Source: Moritella sp. Urea-trap-13 (GTDB taxonomy: Bacteria; Pseudomonadota; Gammaproteobacteria; Enterobacterales; Moritellaceae). Taken from it: a DNA stretch of 64,000 nucleotides. Below are positions 1 through 7,299 of the stretch, one piece after another; within the stretch, counting starts at the first letter, position 1; each line of letters opens with the position of its first letter. The stretch spans positions 1,240,001 through 1,304,000 of the forward strand of contig NZ_PJCA01000031.1 of assembly GCF_002836355.1 (NCBI RefSeq), in the 5' to 3' direction. Under the pieces are notes generated by a model. The model did not search any database and was not told the DNA's origin. It saw only the letters and a list, made by a program, of their open reading frames with translations. The position numbers and the translations under genes were made by a program.

Positions 1-1
1 C

Positions 2-655
2 CCCATCCCACTAGAGCATATCGACAATCAACTCGATGCTGTCTTTAGCGATTTAAATATCGTAGCCGTTAAAGTCGGCATGCTGGCAGACTGCGATATC
101 ATCAAGGTTGTCGCCGCTAAAATTAAGCAATACAAGCCCCGATTCTTAGTCGTTGATCCTGTCATGGTAGCCACCAGCGGCGATTTACTGTTAAAAGAAT
201 CAGCCATCAACACCCTTAAATCTGAGTTATTACCGCTTGCCGATTTGATCACCCCTAACTTACCTGAAGGTGCCGCTTTAACAGGTTCACCGCAGCCAAT
301 TTGTGAGGATGATATGGGCGATATGATCAACGCATTACGCCAACTTAACGTCAACGCGGTGTTATTAAAGGGCGGTCACTTAGAACAAGATGAAAACAGT
401 AACGACCTGCTTATCTTTCAAGATCACGTAGAACTGTTAACCGTAAAACGGGTTAATACCCACAATACCCATGGTACTGGCTGTACGTTATCTTCTGCCA
501 TCGCATCTTATTTAGCGCAAGGACATGATCTACTTCAAGCGGTAAAATTGGGTAAAAAATACATATCCAACGCGATTGCCCATGCCGATGAATTAGATAT
601 AGGCAGTGGTCATGGCCCGGTAAATCATTTCTTTGCTGGTCACGCTGATGCCTAG
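2..655 (+). CDS. thiD: Hydroxymethylpyrimidine/phosphomethylpyrimidine kinase ThiD, 5' truncated by window edge
   Basis: ThiD phosphorylates HMP to HMP-P and then HMP-PP for thiamine synthesis, in the cytoplasm. The frame is open from base 2 with no start, so the gene begins before the window; about 217 residues of the usual ~265 are present. Seen: the family segments VAVKVGML and VVDPVMVATSGD, and the C-terminal anion-hole/catalytic stretch NTHGTGCTLSSAIA. The first internal Met at base 80 is not the start because homology runs upstream of it. Its stop overlaps the next gene's ATG by 8 bases. Being first in an operon with a pyrimidine importer and tenA, it probably acts in HMP salvage. A TPP riboswitch, if present, would lie outside the window. 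Confidence 0.93.
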   Translation, partial: PIPLEHIDNQLDAVFSDLNIVAVKVGMLADCDIIKVVAAKIKQYKPRFLVVDPVMVATSGDLLLKESAINTLKSELLPLADLITPNLPEGAALTGSPQPICEDDMGDMINALRQLNVNAVLLKGGHLEQDENSNDLLIFQDHVELLTVKRVNTHNTHGTGCTLSSAIASYLAQGHDLLQAVKLGKKYISNAIAHADELDIGSGHGPVNHFFAGHADA

Positions 656-1469
656 TCCCTCGCAGACAAGCCTTGATCTTAAAGACAACCTTGCGGTTAA
701 CATAGCGATTAAGAACGGTTATTTACACTACCACGACAGTATCGAACCAGTGCTAAGCCAATTTAATATGACGATGCCCGCAAAACAGTGGACATGTATC
801 TTAGGTCGCAGCGGCTGCGGAAAAACCTCGCTGCTGCGTTATCTTGCTGGCTTGTTAGATCAGCAAGTGACTTGGTCAGGTGAATGCTCAATTGACGCGA
901 ATCATCAACTATTACCAGATTTAACCGATCAAGTTGCCTACATGGCGCAACAAGACTTACTGCTACCTTGGTTATCCGTGCTCGACAATGTCACCTTAAG
1001 TAATAAATTTGGTACCGAGACATCACAAGCCAATAATGATAAAGCCTTAAGTCTACTTGCTAAAGTTGGACTTGTTGACAACGCTCATCATTTTCCACAA
1101 CAACTATCTGGCGGCATGCGTCAACGTGTGGCATTGGCAAGAACGTTAATGCAAGACAAACCCGTGGTATTAATGGATGAACCGTTTTCAGCCTTAGATG
1201 CCGTGACTCGTTATCGATTACAAGATCTTGCTTGTGAATTATTAGCAGATAAAACTGTAGTGTTAATCACCCACGATCCCCAAGAAGCGATCCGTCTCGC
1301 CGACCATATCTATATTATGCAAGGCACGCCTGCTAGCGCTGAGCATTTATCCGTACCTACATCTGCTACACCGCGTCAATTCGATGCTGAGTGTGCGCAA
1401 CTGCAACAACAAATAATGTCTTGTTTGGCAAAAGAGTATCGGGATGAGAGTGGTGTCGGATATGAGTGA
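648..1469 (+). CDS. thiZ: ABC transporter ATPase, thiamine-precursor import (ThiZ-like)
   Basis: Cytoplasmic ATPase of an importer probably bringing in hydroxymethylpyrimidine or its formylamino precursor. Walker A GRSGCGKTS is near residues 53-61, the signature LSGGMRQR near 152-159, Walker B ends in LMDEPF near 174-179, and the switch His is in VLITHD. It resembles the nitrate/taurine/THI5-type ATPase subfamily. I chose the ATG at 648, which overlaps the thiD stop by 8 bases, over a TTG at 633; the first residues are MPSPSQTS. Length about 273 aa. It is followed by an 8-base overlap with the permease gene, so the two are translationally coupled. The substrate is inferred from the neighbours thiD, the THI5-like binding protein and tenA. 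Confidence 0.85.
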   Translation: MPSPSQTSLDLKDNLAVNIAIKNGYLHYHDSIEPVLSQFNMTMPAKQWTCILGRSGCGKTSLLRYLAGLLDQQVTWSGECSIDANHQLLPDLTDQVAYMAQQDLLLPWLSVLDNVTLSNKFGTETSQANNDKALSLLAKVGLVDNAHHFPQQLSGGMRQRVALARTLMQDKPVVLMDEPFSALDAVTRYRLQDLACELLADKTVVLITHDPQEAIRLADHIYIMQGTPASAEHLSVPTSATPRQFDAECAQLQQQIMSCLAKEYRDESGVGYE

Positions 1470-2304
1470 GTACATCAATCTTAAGCCGGCTAATCCTAAG
1501 CCCGCAGCGCTGCAATCGAACCAAGACAGCATTCATGCCAACCAGCATAGCAAGCAACAGATCAGTATTAATCCTTTGTTACGCATGATCATTAGCGTGC
1601 TTGTCATTATTGGCATATGGCAAAGTATTGTGGTTATTTTTGCCATGCCCTCTTTCATTCTACCCGCGCCATTGGCGGTATTTGAACGCTTGATAGAGCG
1701 CCATGAAGTCTTGTTTAAACACACATTAGTCACCGCACAAGAAATTGTCTTTGGCTTGTTACTTGGTCTATTGATGGGATTATTTTTTGCTTTGCAGATG
1801 CTGCTATTCAAACCCGTTAAGCATTGGCTATTACCACTCTTAATTGCCAGCCAAGCAATTCCGGTATTCGCCATTGCGCCAGTGCTGATGCTTTGGCTAG
1901 GTTATGGCATGGCGTCCAAGATAGTAATGGCAGCATTAATCATCTTCTTCCCCGTAACCACCTGCTGTTACGACGGCTTACGTAATACCCCCACAGGTTA
2001 TTTGGATTTGGCGAAAACCATGGGCGCAACTAAATGGCAGCTGCTGCGTCATATTCAACAGCCCGCCTCATTGCCGACACTCGCATCCGGTATTCGCGTC
2101 GCGGTGGTCATTGCGCCAATCGGTGCCGTTGCTGGTGAATGGGTCGGCTCAAGTGCTGGACTCGGTTACCTCATGCTGCAAGCTAATGCCCGAATGATGA
2201 TTGATGAAATGTTTGCCGCATTACTGATCTTATCTGCTCTATCGATCTTACTTTATTTTGTCACTGACAAAGCATTGAAAAGGCTCATACCTTGGGACAA
2301 ATAA
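1462..2304 (+). CDS. thiX: ABC transporter permease, thiamine-precursor import (ThiX-like)
   Basis: Inner-membrane permease of the same importer, about 280 aa. Hydrophobic segments are visible near the start (MIISVLVIIGIWQSIVVIF), at VFGLLLGLLMGLFFAL, around LLPLLIASQAIPVFAIAP, and near the C terminus. The EAA-type cytoplasmic loop reads LDLAKTMGATKWQLLRHI, and GLGYLMLQANARM follows as in taurine/nitrate-type permeases. I favour the ATG at 1462, with an 8-base overlap with the ATPase gene like the overlap before it; an ATG at 1444 would add six residues. The family is clear, and the substrate is inferred from the operon. Confidence 0.85.
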   Translation: MSEYINLKPANPKPAALQSNQDSIHANQHSKQQISINPLLRMIISVLVIIGIWQSIVVIFAMPSFILPAPLAVFERLIERHEVLFKHTLVTAQEIVFGLLLGLLMGLFFALQMLLFKPVKHWLLPLLIASQAIPVFAIAPVLMLWLGYGMASKIVMAALIIFFPVTTCCYDGLRNTPTGYLDLAKTMGATKWQLLRHIQQPASLPTLASGIRVAVVIAPIGAVAGEWVGSSAGLGYLMLQANARMMIDEMFAALLILSALSILLYFVTDKALKRLIPWDK

Positions 2305-2350
2305 TTTTAATAGCACATATCAACATATACCAATATATAAAAGGATATTT

Positions 2351-3298
2351 ATGAAAAACAACATCTTACTAAAAGCCGCTATATTGACGACAGCGATGCT
2401 ATCGACAAGCGCACAAGCAGAAACTAAGACCCTAACGCTGATGTTAGATTGGTTTGTTAACCCCAATCACGGCCCTATCGTTATAGCAAAAGAACGTGGT
2501 TACTTTGCCGAGCAAGGTGTGAATGTGGTGATCCAAGAACCAGCAGACCCAAGCATGCCACCAAAGCTGGTCGCGGCTAATAAAGTCGATTTAGCTATCA
2601 CTTACCAGCCCAATCTCACTATCGACGTGGCAGCAGGTTTACCGCTTATCCGCACAGCAACCTTGATCGCCACACCACTCAATACCCTGATGGTACTCGA
2701 CAACGACAAAATCAATAACATTGCTGATTTAAAAGGTAAAAAAATTGGTATCGCCATCGCTGGTAACGAAGAAGCAACTATCGGCACCATGTTACAAACA
2801 GGTGGTGTTAACTATGAAGATGTACAGATCATTAATGTCGGTTGGGCGCTATCATCATCACTCGCATCAGGTAAAGTAGATGCAATATGGGGTGGTTTAC
2901 GTAATTTCGAAACTAATCAACTCGAACTTGAAGGTTTTAAAGCCAAAGCATTCTTCCCTGAAGAGCACGGTGTACCAGCGTATGACGAACTGATCTTTGT
3001 TGCCAACGCTAATACCTACGACAAAGTGGCTATCACAGCCTTCAATAAAGCCCTAGAGAAAGCAACAGTCTACATAGTTAATCACCCACAAGCAGCATGG
3101 AAAGAGTTTGTTGCTTATGCTCCTGACACGTTAAACAACGAATTAAATAAACGCGCTTGGAACGATACCCTGACTCGTTTCGCACTGCGTCCTGCTGCGG
3201 TTGATTTAAAACGTTATGACGATTATGCCGAGTTCATGTATTCGCACAAGATCATTCAGACATTACCGAAAGCACAAGACTACGTACCGACACTTTAA
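2351..3298 (+). CDS. thiY: Periplasmic substrate-binding protein, THI5/NMT1-like (ThiY-like)
   Basis: Solute-binding protein of the importer, 315 aa. An N-terminal signal peptide (KNNILLKAAILTTAMLSTSA, cut near AQA) is followed at once by the THI5/NMT1 domain beginning LTLMLDWFVNPNHGP. This is the typical opening of ThiY proteins that bind formylaminopyrimidine, where the family places aromatic and acidic ligands. The later segments GYFAEQGVNV, PPKLVAANKVDLAI and IADLKGKKIGI also fit. An AAAGGATAT ribosome site precedes the ATG. It lies 46 bases after the permease and 35 bases before tenA. Function is inferred from the family and from this very characteristic neighbourhood. Confidence 0.88.
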   Translation: MKNNILLKAAILTTAMLSTSAQAETKTLTLMLDWFVNPNHGPIVIAKERGYFAEQGVNVVIQEPADPSMPPKLVAANKVDLAITYQPNLTIDVAAGLPLIRTATLIATPLNTLMVLDNDKINNIADLKGKKIGIAIAGNEEATIGTMLQTGGVNYEDVQIINVGWALSSSLASGKVDAIWGGLRNFETNQLELEGFKAKAFFPEEHGVPAYDELIFVANANTYDKVAITAFNKALEKATVYIVNHPQAAWKEFVAYAPDTLNNELNKRAWNDTLTRFALRPAAVDLKRYDDYAEFMYSHKIIQTLPKAQDYVPTL

Positions 3299-3333
3299 TC
3301 ACCATTGTCGCTGTAAAAATAACAGAGAACATT

Positions 3334-3999
3334 ATGAACCATCAAGACCTGATCAATGCCTGTCGTGAAGACTGGGACGCATATACCCAACATGCGTTTG
3401 TACAACAATTAGCGCAAGGGACATTAGCACAGCCGAGTTACTTGCATTACCTTAAGCAAGATTTCTTGTTCCTAAAACAATATGCCCGCGCTTACGCGTT
3501 AGCGATTTACAAAGCCCGTACTTTAGCCGATATGCGTAAAGCACTACCCAGCGTACATGCTCTGTTAGATTCTGAAATTGGTCACCATATCACTTACTGT
3601 GCCAACTGGGGTTTAACCGAATCTGATTTAGAAGCAGAGCCTGAAGACTTTAGCACAGTCGCTTACACACGTTATGTACTCGATGCCGGTATGGCTGGCG
3701 ATATTGTAGATCTTTATGCTGCCTTAGCACCCTGTTCGGTTGGTTACGCCGAAATTGGCCGTAATCTTGCGGCAGATGGCAACACCAAGTTAGCCGGCAA
3801 TCCATTTTCGAGTTGGATCGAGCTTTATAGCGGGGATGAATTTCAGCAAGGGGTGGCACAAGGTACTGCGCATATTGATGAATTGTTAGCTGAAATTGAC
3901 GTCAACAGCCAACGCGGCCGACATCTTATGCATGTATTTAAAACCGCAACACGCATGGAAATTGCATTTTGGCAGCAAGGGCTTGATGCTGATAAGTAA
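3334..3999 (+). CDS. tenA: TenA family aminopyrimidine aminohydrolase (thiaminase II)
   Basis: TenA hydrolyses amino-HMP, a thiamine breakdown product, to HMP that ThiD can phosphorylate. At 221 aa it has the usual all-helical TenA length. Seen: YLKQDFLFLKQYARAYALAI (acidic active-site residue and tyrosines), and the nucleophile region LAPCSVGYAEIG with Cys134, plus the C-terminal TRMEIAFWQQGL. Last gene of the thiD-ABC-tenA operon, followed by a hairpin terminator. Together the five genes describe uptake and repair of thiamine pyrimidine. It could be a TenA_E type, but the Cys is in the TenA_C position. Confidence 0.92.
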   Translation: MNHQDLINACREDWDAYTQHAFVQQLAQGTLAQPSYLHYLKQDFLFLKQYARAYALAIYKARTLADMRKALPSVHALLDSEIGHHITYCANWGLTESDLEAEPEDFSTVAYTRYVLDAGMAGDIVDLYAALAPCSVGYAEIGRNLAADGNTKLAGNPFSSWIELYSGDEFQQGVAQGTAHIDELLAEIDVNSQRGRHLMHVFKTATRMEIAFWQQGLDADK

Positions 4000-4031
4000 C
4001 GCTAAATAGTTAACAGAAAATAACCAATACC

Positions 4032-4082
4032 AGTCCGTTAATACTTCAATTCAAGTATCAAATATTAACGGGCTGTTTTGTT
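4032..4082 (+). terminator. Rho-independent-like terminator after tenA
   Basis: A 15-bp stem pairs AGTCCGTTAATACTT with AAATATTAACGGGCT (two G-U pairs) around a 13-base loop, followed by GTTTTGTT. It lies between tenA and the convergent exonuclease gene, so it closes the thiamine operon. Confidence 0.7.
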
Positions 4083-4107
4083 AAACCGAATTCATTTCAA
4101 TTTTTAA

Positions 4108-4827
4108 TTACATCCATAACTTTTTAATCGGCATATCCGGTGAAAAGTGATAATGGATCTGCGCTTGTAATAACTCAGCCGTGGCAATCGCATCGGTTAA
4201 TGCATCATGCGGTGGATAGGCTGGCAAATTGTAACGCGCACGGCTATTACCCAAACGAATCGACTCTTGACGTTTCTTGGGTTTAAACAGGCTAAAAAAG
4301 CCCTTTTTTTGTGAATCTTGTAGGTCCGCTTCTATCTGCATGGTATCGACAACTGGAAACACAATACCTTCATTAATTAAACTGCGTAGATGATTATCAA
4401 AAAAGTCACGCTCAATACGACGATAATGTACCACGACGACTTTGCCTGCTAATGCCTCTAATACCGGTTCTAGAATATGTAATAAATCCGGTGCACCGTT
4501 CAAGTCTGTATGGGTGATCCCATGAATAATAATGGAATTTTCTTTCAGTTTATCTTCAGGTTCAATATACCAGTGCTGCGCTTGACGACAAAAAATACGC
4601 TTTAAATTGAACGGCACCAAACCAATACTGATAATACTGTTTTGTTCAGAATCCAATCCTGTGGTTTCAAAGTCTAACGCGACAAAATCAATATCACTTA
4701 ATTTCGTTTCATCATGATACATACCAACGCGATAAAAAGACTTTAAACGCTCATCCTTGCTCTGTTCTACTTTGACTTTATAGAACGCGCTCCAGTTTAA
4801 AATCTCTTTATTAATAAAATTATGCAT
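4108..4827 (-). CDS. 3'-5' exonuclease, DnaQ/DEDDh superfamily
   Basis: A cytoplasmic exonuclease-like protein of 239 aa. The DEDDh catalytic set is readable: D52 and E54 in VALDFETTGLD, D141 in YRRIERDFFD, and H207 and D212 in PPHDALTDA. The first 45 residues are an extension ahead of the ExoI motif. It follows the cNMP/CBS/nucleotidyltransferase gene by 9 bases, so the two are one transcription unit. This pairing of a DUF294-type protein with a DnaQ-like exonuclease is common in gammaproteobacteria (remembered, not checked) and suggests a shared nucleotide or nucleic-acid role. It is probably not the polymerase III epsilon subunit: it lacks the polymerase-binding tail and the dnaQ context. 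Confidence 0.85.
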   Translation of the reverse strand: MHNFINKEILNWSAFYKVKVEQSKDERLKSFYRVGMYHDETKLSDIDFVALDFETTGLDSEQNSIISIGLVPFNLKRIFCRQAQHWYIEPEDKLKENSIIIHGITHTDLNGAPDLLHILEPVLEALAGKVVVVHYRRIERDFFDNHLRSLINEGIVFPVVDTMQIEADLQDSQKKGFFSLFKPKKRQESIRLGNSRARYNLPAYPPHDALTDAIATAELLQAQIHYHFSPDMPIKKLWM

Positions 4828-4836
4828 TAATGATCC

Positions 4837-6714
4837 CTACATTTTATTGGCTGTATAACGATACTTTAAAAAGTTCTGCGCGTTACTTAACACCAAAAAT
4901 GCATCTTTAAGGTTACGGCGCTCAAATTCCGACATATTTTCTGGTTCGATATTATTATCCGGCTCAATACCCGACTCCACATCTAACGCTTGATGACGTA
5001 AACGAACTAAGGAAATCAATTCCATAGCATGTTGTAAGTCCTGGCCTTTCGATGACGGTAAGATCCCTGCTTCAATAATATCTTCCAAACGTTCGAATGA
5101 GTTTTGAGATTGTGAACCAATGGCTAATCCATGCACGCGGATCAAATCTGCAAGTGGTGCTGTACCACGACGTTTCAAGTTAATTGAATTGTTATGGCGG
5201 CCATCGTTCTCCATCACGAAGGTTTTGAAGAAACCCAACGGTGGTGTACGGTTTAAGGCGTTACGTGCTAAACACGCTAAGAATCGGTTATTTTTCTTGG
5301 CACGACGTAGAATAAAGGCGTTTAATTGTTCAGCCCATTTAACGCGACCATAAACACCAGTTAAATCAAAGAAGATAGAACAGTTTAATAGCGCTTGTGG
5401 GTTCGGATTATCAATCCAGTCAGCAAAACATTCTTCCCATTGCGTTTGGGTTTTACGATGTTCTGGATTAGTTGCCATAATATCGCCAGTACAATAGGTA
5501 TAGCCGCAAGCCGCTAATCCATCACAGACAAACTTGGATAATTTTTCAAAATACTCGCCATGCAGAGCTTCGTCATAGCTATTATCTAAAATAATACCGT
5601 TATCTTGGTCTGTTACTATCAATTGTTCATCACGCGCCATCGAACCTAATGCTAAGAAACAATAAGGCACTGGCGGCTGACCTAACTCTTCTTCAGCAAG
5701 TTCAAGTAATCGTTGTTTAAAGCTGCGACCAATTTCTGACATCGCACTACCAATCATGTGTGAGTTGGCATCTTCATTAACCATACGCACAAAACAATCT
5801 TTAAGTTGTTTTGACAGTAATACCAGATCTTCAATATTTTGTTGCTGAAAAATACTACCTGACAACAACAAACTATTTTGTGATTCATAACGAATAATAT
5901 CTGCCACTTCAATAAGGCCGATAGGTTGCTTGTTCTTTAGGATCGGTAAGTGATGGACGTTATAGCGCAGCATCATCAGCATAGCTTCTGATATATAGGC
6001 ATTATGATCGAGTGACATCAGTTCTGTCGACATGACATCTGAAACGGGGTTGTCAACGCTCATGCCCATCGCGATAACTTTGGCACACAGATCATGTTGA
6101 GTGATAATACCGACAAAATTATTACCATCTTCGTCGGTAATCGTGGGATCATTAATCAGCGCAGCAGTGACACTTTCGACCGCCATCACTTTAGCCACAT
6201 CCTGAATGGAAGTGGTATTTTTCAACATGACTAAATCTCTACTTAATAATGTTTTCACTTTTGACGTGGTGAGTGAATTGGCATCATCATTATTATCTTC
6301 AACCGCTTGTTTTAAGCGAATAGTACCTTCAACTTCAGAGAAATCTGCAAACGCTTCATAGCGCTCGCAAAAATCATGGAAGATTGATTCTGGAATACAA
6401 TAAAGCAGCGTGTCTTTAACCGCTTTAGCAGGTAGTCGCACTTTATTATTGGCGATTAAGCCCATCTGACCAAATACTTCGCCTTGGTCTAGACGATTGT
6501 ACAATTCACCTTTACGGCGGTATATTTCCACCACACCACTGCGAATAAAATACAGATCATGGATCTTGTGACCATATTCAATGATCATTGAGTCCGCACG
6601 GTAGTACGAGATCTCAATGCTTTTGACGACTTCGACCAATGCTTCTTCTGGCAACTGATCGAAAGGTTGATACTGGCTTATGAAATTTTTAATTTCTAGT
6701 AATTCGATTTCCAT
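4837..6714 (-). CDS. Cyclic-nucleotide-binding / CBS-pair / DUF294 nucleotidyltransferase protein
   Basis: A 625-aa multidomain signalling protein. Order: cNMP-binding-like beta-barrel at about 10-125 (FGQMGLIANNKVRLPAKAV around the phosphate cassette), a CBS pair at about 160-275 (motifs VGIITQHDL and IGLIEVADII), and a DUF294 nucleotidyltransferase-like domain from about 300 with GSMARDEQ and the acidic TDQDNG near 357-373. A helical DUF294 C-terminal domain runs to the end. The GS...DxD pattern resembles GlnD/GlnE-type nucleotidyltransferases, but the substrate is unknown. The cassette lacks the Arg-Ser pair typical of tight cAMP binders, so ligand binding is uncertain. It is the middle gene of a lipoprotein-CBS-exonuclease operon. 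Confidence 0.87.
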   Translation of the reverse strand: MEIELLEIKNFISQYQPFDQLPEEALVEVVKSIEISYYRADSMIIEYGHKIHDLYFIRSGVVEIYRRKGELYNRLDQGEVFGQMGLIANNKVRLPAKAVKDTLLYCIPESIFHDFCERYEAFADFSEVEGTIRLKQAVEDNNDDANSLTTSKVKTLLSRDLVMLKNTTSIQDVAKVMAVESVTAALINDPTITDEDGNNFVGIITQHDLCAKVIAMGMSVDNPVSDVMSTELMSLDHNAYISEAMLMMLRYNVHHLPILKNKQPIGLIEVADIIRYESQNSLLLSGSIFQQQNIEDLVLLSKQLKDCFVRMVNEDANSHMIGSAMSEIGRSFKQRLLELAEEELGQPPVPYCFLALGSMARDEQLIVTDQDNGIILDNSYDEALHGEYFEKLSKFVCDGLAACGYTYCTGDIMATNPEHRKTQTQWEECFADWIDNPNPQALLNCSIFFDLTGVYGRVKWAEQLNAFILRRAKKNNRFLACLARNALNRTPPLGFFKTFVMENDGRHNNSINLKRRGTAPLADLIRVHGLAIGSQSQNSFERLEDIIEAGILPSSKGQDLQHAMELISLVRLRHQALDVESGIEPDNNIEPENMSEFERRNLKDAFLVLSNAQNFLKYRYTANKM

Positions 6715-6733
6715 TCTTTACTCTATATGTAAT

Positions 6734-7204
6734 TTATTGATATGCCGATGCACGTTCAATTAAAGACTCAGCTTGTCGGCGTAACAGCCAATCTGCACCC
6801 AAGGTTATCGATTTTTCAGCCAATGAACGGGCTTGTTTATAATTACCTTGATAAAAATAGCGCTCACCTAAACGGTAATAAGTTTCAGGATAACGCGGTG
6901 CGATACGGATCGCGCGCTCTAATGACGCTATAGCGCCGCGGTTATCGCCACTACTCACCTGCTCTTCTGCACGCTTCATTAGCGATAATACCGCTGCAGG
7001 TGCTTGAGCCGTATCGTCTATAGGTGCTTGTTTTGGCTTAACGGTTGACGCAGGCTTGCTTGGTTTATCTGTATTCGCGTTATCTATGCTGGTGTCCGTC
7101 GAACCTTGTACTTCAGTCCCATTGGAATTATACGTTGGAATTGTGCCACAAGCAGTCAGTAACCAAGGTAAGGCCAAGAGGCATAAGCGTTTAATTATTC
7201 TCAT
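6734..7204 (-). CDS. Small TPR-containing lipoprotein
   Basis: A 156-aa predicted lipoprotein: the signal peptide ends in the lipobox LTAC with Cys19. A Thr/Pro/Lys-rich linker follows to about residue 65, then a tetratricopeptide-type region (GAIASLERAIRIAPRYPETY and YRLGERYFYQGNYKQARSLA). It probably sits in the outer or inner membrane facing the periplasm as a scaffold. The ATG is preceded by GGAAG, and just upstream of that lie three tandem GTAAAAT heptamers. It is the first gene of the operon, 19 bases ahead of the CBS protein. No specific partner is recognised. Confidence 0.75.
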   Translation of the reverse strand: MRIIKRLCLLALPWLLTACGTIPTYNSNGTEVQGSTDTSIDNANTDKPSKPASTVKPKQAPIDDTAQAPAAVLSLMKRAEEQVSSGDNRGAIASLERAIRIAPRYPETYYRLGERYFYQGNYKQARSLAEKSITLGADWLLRRQAESLIERASAYQ

Positions 7205-7213
7205 TTTACTTCC

Positions 7214-7234
7214 ATTTTACATTTTACATTTTAC
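7214..7234 (-). repeat. Three tandem heptamers upstream of the TPR lipoprotein ribosome site
   Basis: Three exact copies of GTAAAAT (minus strand) sit immediately upstream of the GGAAG ribosome site of the lipoprotein gene. A fourth partial copy overlaps the start codon area. Confidence 0.8.
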
Positions 7235-7299
7235 ATGACCACTATTTGCTAAATCTTCGATGAATAATATTTGCTTAATTAACAAATATTATTCAGCCA

